Assembly: GCF_017652985.1 (NCBI RefSeq)
Contig: NZ_JAGGDJ010000051.1
Coordinates: 1 to 38,237 of the forward strand
From: Paenibacillus artemisiicola
Lineage (GTDB): Bacteria; Bacillota; Bacilli; Paenibacillales; Paenibacillaceae
DNA length: 38,237 nucleotides
Direction of reading: 5' to 3'
A program made the position numbers and the translations under genes. Under the pieces are notes generated by a model. It had not been told where the DNA came from, did not search any database, and was given only the letters and a program-made list of their open reading frames with translations. How positions within the stretch are numbered: position 1 is the stretch's first letter; every line of letters begins with the position of its first letter. Below are positions 29,569 to 37,999 of the stretch, in pieces.

Positions 29569-31359
29569 ATGAACCACGTACCAAAGCGTTCCGAAACCGC
29601 ACCCGAACACCGCTGGAGGCTCGAGGACTTATTCGCGGACCAATCCGCATGGGACAAGGAATACGCGCAAGCGAAGGAGCAAATGAAGGGCGTCGAAGCG
29701 TACCAGGGCAAGCTGTCCGATCCGGCCCGGCTGAAGGCCTGCTTCCAGCTCGAAGACGACCTGTCGCTGAAGGTCGAGCGCCTCTACGTGTACGCCAATA
29801 TGAAGCATCACGAAGACACCGCCGAGCCGAACTTCCAGGCGCTGTCGGAGAAGTCGAAGAAGCTGAGCGTCGAAACGGGCGAAGCGCTGTCCTTCGTCAC
29901 GCCGGAGGTGCTGAGCCTCTCCGATGAAGCGCTGAACGCGATGATCGAGAATCCGGACCTGGCGAAATACCGCCAGACGCTGGAAGAGATGCGCCGGCAA
30001 AAGGCGCACGTCCTCTCCAAGTCGGAGGAAGCGCTGCTTGCGCAGGTCGGCAACATCAGCCAGGCGCCGGGCACGATTTTCAGCATGCTGAACAACGCCG
30101 ACCTCAAATTCCCGAAGGTAAGGGACGAGAACGGCGAAGAGATCGAGCTCACCCAAGGCCGCTACATACAGTTCCTGGAGAGCAAGAACCGCGAAGTGCG
30201 CGAGGGCGCCTTCAAGGCGATGTACGAGACGTACGGCAAGCTGAAAAACACGATCGCCTCCACGCTGAACGCGAACGTGACGAAAAACATTTTCTACGCG
30301 CGCGCCCGCAAGTATCCGTCCGCGCTCGAAATGTCGCTGTACGGCGACAATATTCCGAAGGAAGTCTACACGAACCTCATCGGGACGATCCATAAGCACC
30401 TTCCGCTCATGCACCGGTACATGGAGCTGCGAAAGAAGCTGCTGAAGGTCGACGAGCTGCACATGTACGACCTCTTCGCCCCGCTCGTGGACGAGTTCAA
30501 AATGGACATCACGTACGAGCAGGCCAAAGCGACGGTCAAAGACAGCCTGAAGCCGCTCGGCGAGGACTACTTGAACGTGCTGCAGGACGGCTTCGACAAG
30601 AGCTGGATCGACGTCTACGAGAACGAAGGCAAACGGTCCGGCGCGTACAGCTGGGGCGCTTACGGCACCCACCCGTACGTCCTGCTGAACCACAAGGACA
30701 ACCTGAACAGCATGTTCACGCTGACGCACGAAATGGGGCACGCGCTCCACTCGTACTACTCCGATACGAACCAGGATTATCGCGACGCGCAGTACACGAT
30801 CTTCTTGGCCGAGGTCGCTTCGACGCTGAACGAAGCCCTGCTGATGGACTACATGCTGAAGAAGTCGACCGATCCGAAGGAGAAAATGTACCTCCTCACC
30901 TACTACGCGGACCAGTTCCGCACGACGGTGTTCCGCCAGACGATGTTCGCGGAGTTCGAGAAGATCATCCACGAGCGCGCGGAAAGCGGCGAGTCCTTGA
31001 CGCCGCAGGACTTCAGCAAAATCTACTACGACCTCAACAAGCTGTACTACGGCGACGGCATGGTCATCGACAAGGATATCGAAATGGAATGGGCGCGCAT
31101 CCCGCATTTCTATACGAGCTTCTACGTCTTCAAGTACGCGACGGGCTTCTCCGCCGCGACGAGCTTCTCGAAGCAGATCCTCGAGGAAGGCGCGCCGGCG
31201 GTCGAACGCTACCTCGGCTTCCTGCAGAGCGGCGGCAGCGACTATTCCATCAACATTCTGAAGAAGGCCGGCGTCGACATGTCGTCGCCGCAGCCGATCG
31301 AGGAAGCGATGAGCGTCTTCGAAAGCCTGATCGAGCAAATGGAGCAGCTGACGAAATAA
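29569..31359 (+). CDS. pepF: Oligoendopeptidase F (M3 family metallopeptidase)
   Basis: A 596-aa zinc oligopeptidase that degrades peptides of roughly 7-17 residues. The zinc site HEMGH lies at residues 387-391 (LTHEMGHALHSYYS) and the third ligand Glu is in FLAEVASTLNEALL. ATG 29569 has GAGGAGAG 5-7 bases upstream and gives the usual cytosolic length. However, the frame is open upstream to a GTG at 29443 (or 29431), just after AAAGGAG. The extra residues form a basic/hydrophobic segment (MKWLPIVLSFSLLQG) and a possible signal-peptidase site (ASYA-DS). A secreted form from the upstream start is therefore conceivable. The main call is the cytosolic form. Confidence 0.95.
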   Translation: MNHVPKRSETAPEHRWRLEDLFADQSAWDKEYAQAKEQMKGVEAYQGKLSDPARLKACFQLEDDLSLKVERLYVYANMKHHEDTAEPNFQALSEKSKKLSVETGEALSFVTPEVLSLSDEALNAMIENPDLAKYRQTLEEMRRQKAHVLSKSEEALLAQVGNISQAPGTIFSMLNNADLKFPKVRDENGEEIELTQGRYIQFLESKNREVREGAFKAMYETYGKLKNTIASTLNANVTKNIFYARARKYPSALEMSLYGDNIPKEVYTNLIGTIHKHLPLMHRYMELRKKLLKVDELHMYDLFAPLVDEFKMDITYEQAKATVKDSLKPLGEDYLNVLQDGFDKSWIDVYENEGKRSGAYSWGAYGTHPYVLLNHKDNLNSMFTLTHEMGHALHSYYSDTNQDYRDAQYTIFLAEVASTLNEALLMDYMLKKSTDPKEKMYLLTYYADQFRTTVFRQTMFAEFEKIIHERAESGESLTPQDFSKIYYDLNKLYYGDGMVIDKDIEMEWARIPHFYTSFYVFKYATGFSAATSFSKQILEEGAPAVERYLGFLQSGGSDYSINILKKAGVDMSSPQPIEEAMSVFESLIEQMEQLTK

Positions 31360-31373
31360 CGTCCCCTGCACGC

Positions 31374-31423
31374 AAAAGCAGCGGCATTCCGGACCTAGGG
31401 TCCGGGAGTGCCGCTGCTTTTTT
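31374..31423 (+). terminator. Terminator of pepF
   Basis: AAAGCAGCGGCA pairs with TGCCGCTGCTTT around a TCCGGACC/GGTCCGGG helix, followed by six T residues. Confidence 0.9.
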
Positions 31424-31472
31424 CGGTGTTTTTCAGGCGTTGGAATGCCGCGGGAGTTCGGCCGTCTGCGCT

Positions 31473-32033
31473 TCAGCCGTTCAGCGTGCCGGTCGGCGCC
31501 TTCAGCAGCAGCGTCGTTTCGACGAGCGACGCGACCGCGGCGTTCAGCCGCTGCGCGAGTTCTTCTTCGAGGATGTAGCCGCCGTCGTCGGTCTTCAAGA
31601 TTTGCGAGTCGACCGCGTAGACGCCGGTTTCCACATGCTGCGCGTAGAGCGCCGACAGCAGCGGCTTCAGCGCGAAGTCGATCGCAAGCAGATGGGCGAT
31701 CGTGCCGCCGATGAACAGCGGAAGCACGATTTTGCCGGTCAGCCCCTTCTGCGGCAGCAGATCGAGGAACGTCTTCAGCACGCCCGTATACGACGCTTTG
31801 TAGACGGGGCTCGCGATGACGACCGCGTCGGCTTCCGCCACGAGCCGGCTCGCCTCGGCGATCGCGGGGCTGTCGAAGCGCGCGCCGATGAGGTCTTCGG
31901 CGGGCAGCGAGGCAACGTGCAGGTCGACGACCTCCCAGCCGAGCGAGGTCAGCTTCTCGGTCGCGTACAGCGTAATGCCGTTCAGACGGGATACCGGATT
32001 CGGGCTTCCGGAGATGATAATGGCTTTTGGCAT
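31473..32033 (-). CDS. NAD(P)H-dependent FMN reductase, SsuE-like
   Basis: A 186-aa flavodoxin-fold FMN reductase. MPKAIIISGSPNPVSRL is the FMN phosphate loop, and ASPVYKASYTGVLKTFLDLLPQ is the SsuE-family signature that shapes the flavin site and the tetramer interface. SsuE supplies FMNH2 to alkanesulfonate monooxygenase SsuD, but no ssu genes are present here, so the physiological partner is unknown. ATG 32033 has AAGGAGG 12 bases upstream; the in-frame ATG at 32081 lies within the promoter. It has its own sigma-A promoter. Confidence 0.9.
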   Translation of the reverse strand: MPKAIIISGSPNPVSRLNGITLYATEKLTSLGWEVVDLHVASLPAEDLIGARFDSPAIAEASRLVAEADAVVIASPVYKASYTGVLKTFLDLLPQKGLTGKIVLPLFIGGTIAHLLAIDFALKPLLSALYAQHVETGVYAVDSQILKTDDGGYILEEELAQRLNAAVASLVETTLLLKAPTGTLNG

Positions 32034-32072
32034 AAGGAATGGTTCCTCCTTGTCGAGCAAGTTAATGGCTTC

Positions 32073-32101
32073 ATTATACACATCTAATTCCTACCCGTAA
32101 A
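32073..32101 (-). promoter_or_regulatory. sigma-A promoter of the SsuE-like gene
   Basis: On the minus strand: -35 TTTACG (32096-32101), a 17-nt spacer, -10 TATAAT (32073-32078). Confidence 0.7.
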
Positions 32102-32150
32102 CTATGAATTGATCGAAAGCCGGTGGGCCGGCTTAGGCCGCCGTCATGGA

Positions 32151-32185
32151 AACGGCCGCTTCCGCGCGAATCGGGAAGCGGCCGT
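32151..32185 (-). terminator. Hairpin after the ABC operon (weak terminator candidate)
   Basis: ACGGCCGCTTCC pairs with GGAAGCGGCCGT across a 10-base loop, a strong stem, but only TTTCC follows on the minus strand, so termination would be inefficient. Confidence 0.45.
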
Positions 32186-32227
32186 ACCAATGACGATTGG
32201 CAGGACAACGGACGATTAAAGCGTCCT

Positions 32228-33106
32228 TTACGATTCCGGCGGGTAGATGATGATCCGCCCTTCTTCTTTCTCGACCCGTACTTTGTTCTTCTCTTTAAAT
32301 TCGTCCGCCTGCAGGTAGGTGGACGGAATTTGCAGCCGTCCCGCCCTGTCGATGACGGCGTATTCGACGTGGCTCTCTTCCTCGAGGGCCGCCCCGTTCT
32401 CGAGCGCGGCCAGCTCCTCCGCGTACGACTGGCGCCGGATGATCTCCGAGGACGTCTTCCCGTCGCGGATCGCGACGACGCGGTCCACCTTCCGGGCGAG
32501 CAGCGGGTCATGCGTGACGATGACGATCGTGATGCCGATGCTGCGGTTCAACTGGCGGAACAGGTCGAGGATCTGATTCGACATCCGCGTGTCCAGCGAG
32601 CCGGTCGGTTCGTCGGCAAGCAGCAGCTTCGGCGAATTGGAGAGCGCGATGGCGATGGCTACGCGCTGCTGCTCGCCGCCCGAGAGCTCGCTCAGCCGGT
32701 TCTTGATGCGGTGGCCGAGGCCGACGGCGTCGAGCAGCTCCAGCGCCCGCATCCGTTTGGAGCGGCCCTTGAGCAGCATCGGCAGCTCCACGTTCTCGAG
32801 GGCCGTCAAGTACGGAATCAGGTTCCGCGCGTTGTTCTGCCAGACGAAGCCGACCGTCTCCCGCTTGTAGGCGACGAGGTCGCGCTCCGTGAATTTGAGC
32901 AGGTCCTTCTCGTCCACGACCAGCCTGCCCGCGGACGGCCGGTCGAGTCCGCCGAGCATGTTGAGCAGCGTCGATTTGCCGCTGCCGCTGTTGCCGATAA
33001 TCGCCATCAGCTCGCCGGCTTCCACGTGCAGGTCCAAGCCCTGAAGGGCGACGACCTCCAGATCGTCGGTCTTATAGATTTTCACAAGCCCGTCGCAATG
33101 GATCAT
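32228..33106 (-). CDS. ABC transporter ATPase (MacB/LolD type) with C-terminal AbrB-like segment
   Basis: A 292-aa nucleotide-binding subunit, last gene of the ABC operon. Walker A GNSGSGKST (38-46), Q-loop VGFVWQNN, signature LSGGEQQR (141-148), Walker B LLLADEP (161-167) and the switch THD are all present. About 65 extra residues follow the ATPase core. Of these, residues 249-290 (VIDRAGRLQIPSTYL, then KNKVRVEKEEGRIIIYPP) have the pattern of a SpoVT/AbrB swapped-hairpin domain (consensus like V..LGRI.IP..Y...G...GD.V.VE..DG.I.I.P). Such an extension may dimerise the subunit or bind DNA. The ATG is 3 bases after the permease stop, with GGAGG inside the permease gene, so the two are translationally coupled. 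Confidence 0.93.
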   Translation of the reverse strand: MIHCDGLVKIYKTDDLEVVALQGLDLHVEAGELMAIIGNSGSGKSTLLNMLGGLDRPSAGRLVVDEKDLLKFTERDLVAYKRETVGFVWQNNARNLIPYLTALENVELPMLLKGRSKRMRALELLDAVGLGHRIKNRLSELSGGEQQRVAIAIALSNSPKLLLADEPTGSLDTRMSNQILDLFRQLNRSIGITIVIVTHDPLLARKVDRVVAIRDGKTSSEIIRRQSYAEELAALENGAALEEESHVEYAVIDRAGRLQIPSTYLQADEFKEKNKVRVEKEEGRIIIYPPES

Positions 33107-33109
33107 CGC

Positions 33110-35974
33110 TTATTCCTCCCCTAGCTTCAGCGCTTGCGTAATCTTCATGCGCGAGATCCGGACGCCGAGCACGGCCAGCCCGATCGCGAGCATGAGGCCG
33201 ACGACGCCGTACAGCTGCGCGTAATCGCTGAGCCGGCGCACGATTTCGAACGGCGGCACCTGGTCCGTCGCGTTGAACGACAGCTGGAAGAGCGGCACGA
33301 ACAAGCTGCTGACGGTGTTGCCGATCACGACGCCGAAGAGGATCGCCGCCGCCGAGGTCAGGGCCTGCTCGCTCAGCAGCATGCCGATGATTTGCCGGAA
33401 CGAGATGCCCATCGCCCGCAGGATGCCGAACTGCAGCGTTCGGCCGGACAGCGTCAGCACCCAGAACAGCAGGAAGCCGAAGAAGCTGATCAGCATCGAG
33501 ATGACGAAGCCGAGCGTCATGACGCCGTTGATCGCCAAGCGGAACGGGTCGTTGTTGGACCGGATGAGCAGCTGGTTCGCGTCGACGAGCTTCTCGATCG
33601 GAATGTCCTTCTTGATCAGATCGTCGTAGATGACCTTGCTGCCGGCTCCTTCCTTCAGCTTGATCCAGACGTCGTACGGCTCGAGCGCCAGATGGTTCTG
33701 GATGTACGGCAGCTGGCCGACGATGAGATTGGGCAGCCGGACCTCCGGGTCGTCGGCGTCGCCCGAGACCGGCAGCGGGCTCCAGCCCGGCCAATAATCG
33801 ACGATGCCGTAGACGATGAAGTCGGCGCCGTCGAGCCCTTCCCACTTCGCCGAGATCGTGTCGCCCGCCTTGACGCCGTACTGCTTCGCCATCGAGCGCG
33901 AGACGAGCACCGCCTTCGGGTTGGTCGAGAGCAGATTCAAATAGCTGTTGAGCGGATACTGCAGCAGGCCGCCGCGCATCCACGCCACGTGGCCGAAGTC
34001 GTACGGATCGATGCCGTACAGCGTCGCCGCTCCGCTCTGGCTGCCCGCGGAGAAGCTGGCGTCGTCCTTGCGGAAGACGCGCGCGGCGGCGTCCACGCCG
34101 GCCAGCTCGGTCATCGTAATGAACGACGGCTCGGTATACGTGACGACCTTCGGCGCCGCGGCCGTTTCCTCCTGCGGCTGGCCCGGCGCGCCGGACGGTC
34201 CCGGCGGCGGCTTGTCGTTGTCCCAATGCACGGACAGCTGGATGTCGGAGCCGGTCGTGTATTGGATCCGGTCCTCCATGTTGCCGTTGATCGTCCGGGC
34301 GGCGTTCGCGCTGAACAGGCCCGTCGCGACCGTCATGATCAGGAATACCTTGATGGTCAAATACTGCGACGAAGAGCGGCTGATCTGCAGCAGCGTGGAG
34401 TAGAGCGCCGGCGTCCACCATTTGCGGCCGATCCAGAACACCAGCTTCACGAACCACGGATACACGCGCAGAATGAGCAGCCCCGCGCCCAGCGAGAACA
34501 GCGCCGGCATGAAGAAGATGAGCGGATCCACCTGAATCGAGGTCGGGTCGAGCGCGAGCGCCTTCAAATTGGACAATTGATTGTTGAACCGGCTCAGGAA
34601 GTAGACCGAGACCACGAGCAGGATGATGTCCGCGCCGATCAGATGCCAGAACGACAGCTTCGTGAGCCGCGCCATCCGCTGCTTGTGCCCGACGATCGTG
34701 ACCCGCGTCGCCAGAAGCGCCGGAATGAGTATGAGCACGATGGAACCGCCGATCGCGGCGGCCGCGATTTTGTAGGCCGTGCTGTTCAGGACGACGTCGA
34801 GCGAAGCCCGCTGGACGAATTCCAGGAAGCCGCTGGACGCGCCGAGAATCTTCGTGAAGAACACGCCGACGAACGGCCCCGCCGCGAGCGCCAGCGCCCC
34901 TAGCAGCAGGCTCTCGATCAGGAACACGGTCATGATCTGCAGGCGGCTGGCGCCGCGGCTGCGCAGAACGGAGATTTCCGTCTTCTGCCGGTCGATGATC
35001 AGATTGGCCGCCATGAAGAGATAGAACGCGAGCATGAACATGACCGGCGAATAGAGCGACCAGAGCATGAGGTTCAGCTTTTCCTTCTTCTCCGTGTAGG
35101 TGGCGATCGGATTCTTGGCCGGCATGTCGGCGTTCCCGATGCCGATGCGGGTATTGAAATAATTATTGATCGCGTTGAACTGCGACACGTACGTATCGAT
35201 GCGGTCGATGTTCATCTGCGAATAATCGAGCGAATACTGCCAGCTCAGCAGCGACAGCTTCAGCGGACCGGGGTTCTCGACGAAGTCGTGATTGAACTCG
35301 TCGAACGGGATATAGAACGACGAACTGCCCTCCAAGCTGAATTGGTCGTAAGCGTTCGCCGCGTTCGCTTCCACGATGCCGACCGGAATGATGCGCACCG
35401 TCGCGCCGGTATCCTTGTTCGTGTACACCAGCTCGCTGCCGAGGTCCCGCTTCAGGTCGATGATGAACTTCTGCGTGACGACGGCCTCGTACACGCCGTC
35501 CGTCCGGTTCGGGTTCGGCAGGCGGCCGTCGATGACCTTCACGCGCTTCTCGAGGTCCGAAACGGTCCGGAAGCTGCCGGACACCGTCATTTCTTTCTTT
35601 TCTTTCTCCGTCGCGTCCGCCGGCAGCACCCTGAACGACTGGGTGGCCCGCATGACGATATACGCCTGCACGTCCAATCCCATCCGCTTCGGAGCGTCCG
35701 CCATGTAACGGTCCGCCTTCCGGATCAGCGACAGCTGCGTGCCGAATTCACGCCCGCCCGAGACGGACGTCGCCGCCCGCAGCAAGCCCGGGTAAATATT
35801 TTGGTCGCTTTGCAGCTGCTGCAGCTCCTTGAACAACGTGCGCTGCAGAATCGCGTGCGAGTACAGCGGCATGGAGCTGAACAAGGCGACGCACAGCGTC
35901 AGCCCGAACCACAGGTTCAGCTGCAGCCAGCGGTTTTTGGCCATTTTCCGAAAGATCATCGTCAATAATGCCAT
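33110..35974 (-). CDS. Large FtsX-type ABC permease (two-module, MacB-like)
   Basis: A 954-aa membrane protein. One TM helix near residues 16-38 is followed by an extracytoplasmic domain (about 40-300), a membrane block with several helices (about 305-330, 345-385, 400-430, 445-465, 485-510, 545-565), a second extracytoplasmic domain (about 575-810, with a Pro/Gly-rich insert PPPGPSGAPGQ) and three C-terminal helices (about 815-945) with FtsX features (GILRAMGISFRQIIGMLLSEQ). It therefore contains both FtsX modules in one chain, as in type VII mechanotransmission ABC proteins, which do not transport through the membrane but drive extracellular partners. ATG 35974 follows AGAGGTGA. Substrate unknown; the lipoprotein adaptor precedes it by 34 bases. 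Confidence 0.9.
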   Translation of the reverse strand: MALLTMIFRKMAKNRWLQLNLWFGLTLCVALFSSMPLYSHAILQRTLFKELQQLQSDQNIYPGLLRAATSVSGGREFGTQLSLIRKADRYMADAPKRMGLDVQAYIVMRATQSFRVLPADATEKEKKEMTVSGSFRTVSDLEKRVKVIDGRLPNPNRTDGVYEAVVTQKFIIDLKRDLGSELVYTNKDTGATVRIIPVGIVEANAANAYDQFSLEGSSSFYIPFDEFNHDFVENPGPLKLSLLSWQYSLDYSQMNIDRIDTYVSQFNAINNYFNTRIGIGNADMPAKNPIATYTEKKEKLNLMLWSLYSPVMFMLAFYLFMAANLIIDRQKTEISVLRSRGASRLQIMTVFLIESLLLGALALAAGPFVGVFFTKILGASSGFLEFVQRASLDVVLNSTAYKIAAAAIGGSIVLILIPALLATRVTIVGHKQRMARLTKLSFWHLIGADIILLVVSVYFLSRFNNQLSNLKALALDPTSIQVDPLIFFMPALFSLGAGLLILRVYPWFVKLVFWIGRKWWTPALYSTLLQISRSSSQYLTIKVFLIMTVATGLFSANAARTINGNMEDRIQYTTGSDIQLSVHWDNDKPPPGPSGAPGQPQEETAAAPKVVTYTEPSFITMTELAGVDAAARVFRKDDASFSAGSQSGAATLYGIDPYDFGHVAWMRGGLLQYPLNSYLNLLSTNPKAVLVSRSMAKQYGVKAGDTISAKWEGLDGADFIVYGIVDYWPGWSPLPVSGDADDPEVRLPNLIVGQLPYIQNHLALEPYDVWIKLKEGAGSKVIYDDLIKKDIPIEKLVDANQLLIRSNNDPFRLAINGVMTLGFVISMLISFFGFLLFWVLTLSGRTLQFGILRAMGISFRQIIGMLLSEQALTSAAAILFGVVIGNTVSSLFVPLFQLSFNATDQVPPFEIVRRLSDYAQLYGVVGLMLAIGLAVLGVRISRMKITQALKLGEE

Positions 35975-36008
35975 CGAATGGATTCACCTCTTCTCGCCTA
36001 AGCCGGGA

Positions 36009-37055
36009 TCAGTTATTCAAAATGACCTTCATGCCTTCGTCCAATCCCTTCACGATCTCGACGTCCGTCTGGGTCATGAGACCCGGCTCCACGTCGACCT
36101 CCTTGCGCCGGTCGCCGTCGGCCACCTGCACGTACGTGCGGCCCAAATACGTCCGCAGCCCGCTGCGCGGAATGACGATGACGCCGGTCTTCTTCTCGAG
36201 GCCGATGCGAATGTCGACCGACTTGCCGAGCTCGAGCTTCGCGGACTTGTCCGTCACGCCGACGTACAGCATCTTCGTGTTGCGCTCGTCGACGTCCTTG
36301 TTCCCGGTGAGCGGCGCGTCGAGCGGCGCTTGAAGCACCTTGCCCGTCGTTTTCTTGCCGTCCACGGTCACTTCGACCGGCATTTCGCGTTCGATGCCGG
36401 AGATGACCTTCGGATCCTCCGCCGTATAGACGAGCTGCGTCTGCGTCGGATCGGCGATCGTCACGAGCGGCGTGTAGCCGTTGATGCCGTCGCCCGACGA
36501 CTTGGCGTCCGCATAGGCGATGACCCCGGCGATCGGCGCGACCAGCTTGGCGGATTCCAGCTGATCCAGCATGGAATCGAGCGTCAGCTGCTCGCGTTCG
36601 ACGTCGATTTGCTTCAAGCGAAGATCGGTGCCCTCGATGCCGTCGCGCTTGGCGGCGTTCAGCGTGATCCGGGCCCGCTCCAGGTTCAGCTTCTGAAGCT
36701 GCACGCGCAGGTCCAGATCGCCCCGGTCGAGCTCGGCGATCAGCTGGCCGGCTTTCACGACGTCGCCCTGCGATACGTGAAGCGTCTTCAGGCGTCCGCT
36801 TTCTTTGTAATACAGCGGCACCGTATGGCTGGACGCGACCACGGCCGTGCCCGAGAAATATTTCTCGATCGTGCCTTTCTTGACGTCGACGGCGTCGATC
36901 TTTTCCTCGGCCGGCTTGATCAAAGGCGGCTGCAGCGTCGTCTGCTGCGTCGGCAGCAGGGAGCAGCCCGACATCAGCGAGGCGGCGAACATCAGTACGG
37001 CGGCTTGCTTGGCAAGCTGCTTGCGTCGGCGATTAGGCGTTTGGCTCTGCGACAA
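36009..37055 (-). CDS. Lipoprotein membrane-fusion adaptor (HlyD/RND-MFP, MacA-like)
   Basis: A 348-aa exported lipoprotein adaptor. A basic N-terminus (NRRRKQLAKQ) and a hydrophobic stretch end in the lipobox LMSGC, with the lipidated Cys at residue 31. The body has a barrel-sandwich/lipoyl half (VSQGDVVKAGQLIAELD), a coiled-coil hairpin (about 110-175), the second lipoyl half (LVAPIAGVIAYAD) and a beta-barrel. The start is set at TTG 37055, 9 bases after GGAGG; the in-frame ATG at 37064 abuts that site. It overlaps the upstream ATPase gene by 23 bases. In monoderms, MFP lipoproteins pair with FtsX-type ABC exporters (as in YknX-YknYZ of B. subtilis) for peptide or toxin resistance. Confidence 0.92.
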   Translation of the reverse strand: MSQSQTPNRRRKQLAKQAAVLMFAASLMSGCSLLPTQQTTLQPPLIKPAEEKIDAVDVKKGTIEKYFSGTAVVASSHTVPLYYKESGRLKTLHVSQGDVVKAGQLIAELDRGDLDLRVQLQKLNLERARITLNAAKRDGIEGTDLRLKQIDVEREQLTLDSMLDQLESAKLVAPIAGVIAYADAKSSGDGINGYTPLVTIADPTQTQLVYTAEDPKVISGIEREMPVEVTVDGKKTTGKVLQAPLDAPLTGNKDVDERNTKMLYVGVTDKSAKLELGKSVDIRIGLEKKTGVIVIPRSGLRTYLGRTYVQVADGDRRKEVDVEPGLMTQTDVEIVKGLDEGMKVILNN

Positions 37056-37749
37056 TCTCTCCATCCTCCAGTGCAATGACGTGATCGACAATTTCCATAA
37101 TGCCGGGATCGTGCGTCGTCATGACGATCGTCATGCCGAGGTCCTCGACGAGATCGCGAAACACTTTGATGACCTGAAGCCCCATGCGGCTGTCCAGCTC
37201 GGCGGTCGGCTCGTCCGCCAGCAGCAGCGCCGGCCGGTGCGCGATCGCCCGCGCGATCGCCACGCGCTGCTGCTCCCCGCCGGAGAGCTCCGGCGGCCGG
37301 TGCTTCATCCGGCTCTTCATGCCGACCCAATCCAGCGCCTGCTCCGCCCGCTCCTTGTGCAGCGAGGGATCGCTGCCGGCGATGCGCAGCCCGAACTCCA
37401 CGTTCTCGTACGCCGACATGAGCGGAATCAGCCCGAAGGCTTGAAATACGAGGCCCAAATGCGTCCGGCGCCAGGTGCTCCGCTGCTTCTCCGGCAGCTC
37501 GGAGATGATTCGCCCGTCGTAATAGACTTGTCCTTCCGTCGGCTGGTCCAGCGCCGCCAGCAGATTGAGCAGCGTCGTCTTGCCGGAGCCGGAGCGCCCC
37601 TTGAGGGCGATCATGGAGCCCGGTGTGATCGCGAGATCGATATTTTTGACAGCGGTTACAGCATTGTCGCCGCGCCCGAACACCTTCTTGACGTTGACGG
37701 CCTTGAGCAGAGGCTGCGAGATCGGCGATTCCGCCGCTACATTCGTCAC
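37033..37749 (-). CDS. ABC transporter ATPase (LolD/MacB family), first gene of the operon
   Basis: A 238-aa nucleotide-binding subunit with Walker A GRSGSGKTT (51-59), Q-loop LGLVFQAFGL, signature LSGGEQQR, Walker B LLLADEPTAELD and switch THD. The start is GTG 37749; the ribosome binding site (GGAAGGGG) is rather distant. It lies directly upstream of the adaptor and permease genes and has its own promoter. Together with the second, longer ATPase at the far end, the operon encodes two different ATPases for one permease, so a heterodimeric ATPase pair is possible (inference). Confidence 0.94.
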   Translation of the reverse strand: MTNVAAESPISQPLLKAVNVKKVFGRGDNAVTAVKNIDLAITPGSMIALKGRSGSGKTTLLNLLAALDQPTEGQVYYDGRIISELPEKQRSTWRRTHLGLVFQAFGLIPLMSAYENVEFGLRIAGSDPSLHKERAEQALDWVGMKSRMKHRPPELSGGEQQRVAIARAIAHRPALLLADEPTAELDSRMGLQVIKVFRDLVEDLGMTIVMTTHDPGIMEIVDHVIALEDGEIVAEPNA

Positions 37750-37832
37750 GATTCGGTCATTCCCCTTCCGCGTCTGTCCTATGAATTCGCTTTCATCAAG
37801 AGAGTTATTTGTAAATTTTTTCTATCAGAGTT

Positions 37833-37862
37833 AGGATACTAGGGGATTGTCCCCCCTGTCAA
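37833..37862 (-). promoter_or_regulatory. sigma-A promoter of the ABC operon
   Basis: On the minus strand: perfect -35 TTGACA (37857-37862), an 18-nt spacer, -10 TATCCT (37833-37838). The leader to the GTG start is about 75 nt. A GC palindrome fills the spacer. Confidence 0.75.
37842..37854. promoter_or_regulatory. Candidate operator GGGGATTGTCCCC inside the promoter spacer
   Basis: A 13-bp palindrome with 4-bp GC arms around a 5-base centre lies exactly between the -35 and -10 elements, where a bound repressor would block polymerase, or a MerR-type activator would bend DNA. No regulator gene is adjacent in this window. Confidence 0.45.
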
Positions 37863-37968
37863 CCGGCATCCTTTTACTTTTAGGGGGGTAAAACGATGGG
37901 AATTGGGGTTTGAGCCGCGCGCGGGGCGCCGAGCCGGAAAGCGAGGGGCTGCTTCGGCCCGGATTGAA
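37863..37968. other. Intergenic region between DUF92 and ABC operon
   Basis: No gene seen. A C-rich stretch on the minus strand (GTTTTACCCCCCTAAAAG at about 37876-37893) lies upstream of the -35 element of the ABC promoter and might extend the operator region. Confidence 0.35.
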
Positions 37969-37991
37969 CCGGAAGCGCGGCGCGCTTCCGG
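37969..37991 (-). terminator. Hairpin after the DUF92 gene (weak terminator candidate)
   Basis: CCGGAAGCGCG pairs with CGCGCTTCCGG in a near-perfect palindrome 9 bases after the stop codon, but a T run is missing. Confidence 0.45.
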
Positions 37992-37999
37992 CCGACGCC

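Noticed and set aside
29629..31371. 580-codon open frame antisense to pepF
   Set aside because: Shadow of pepF, whose zinc motif and length are clear; no start signals on the minus strand.
33134..34903. 589-codon open frame antisense to the FtsX permease
   Set aside because: Arg/Asp/His-rich shadow without domain features.
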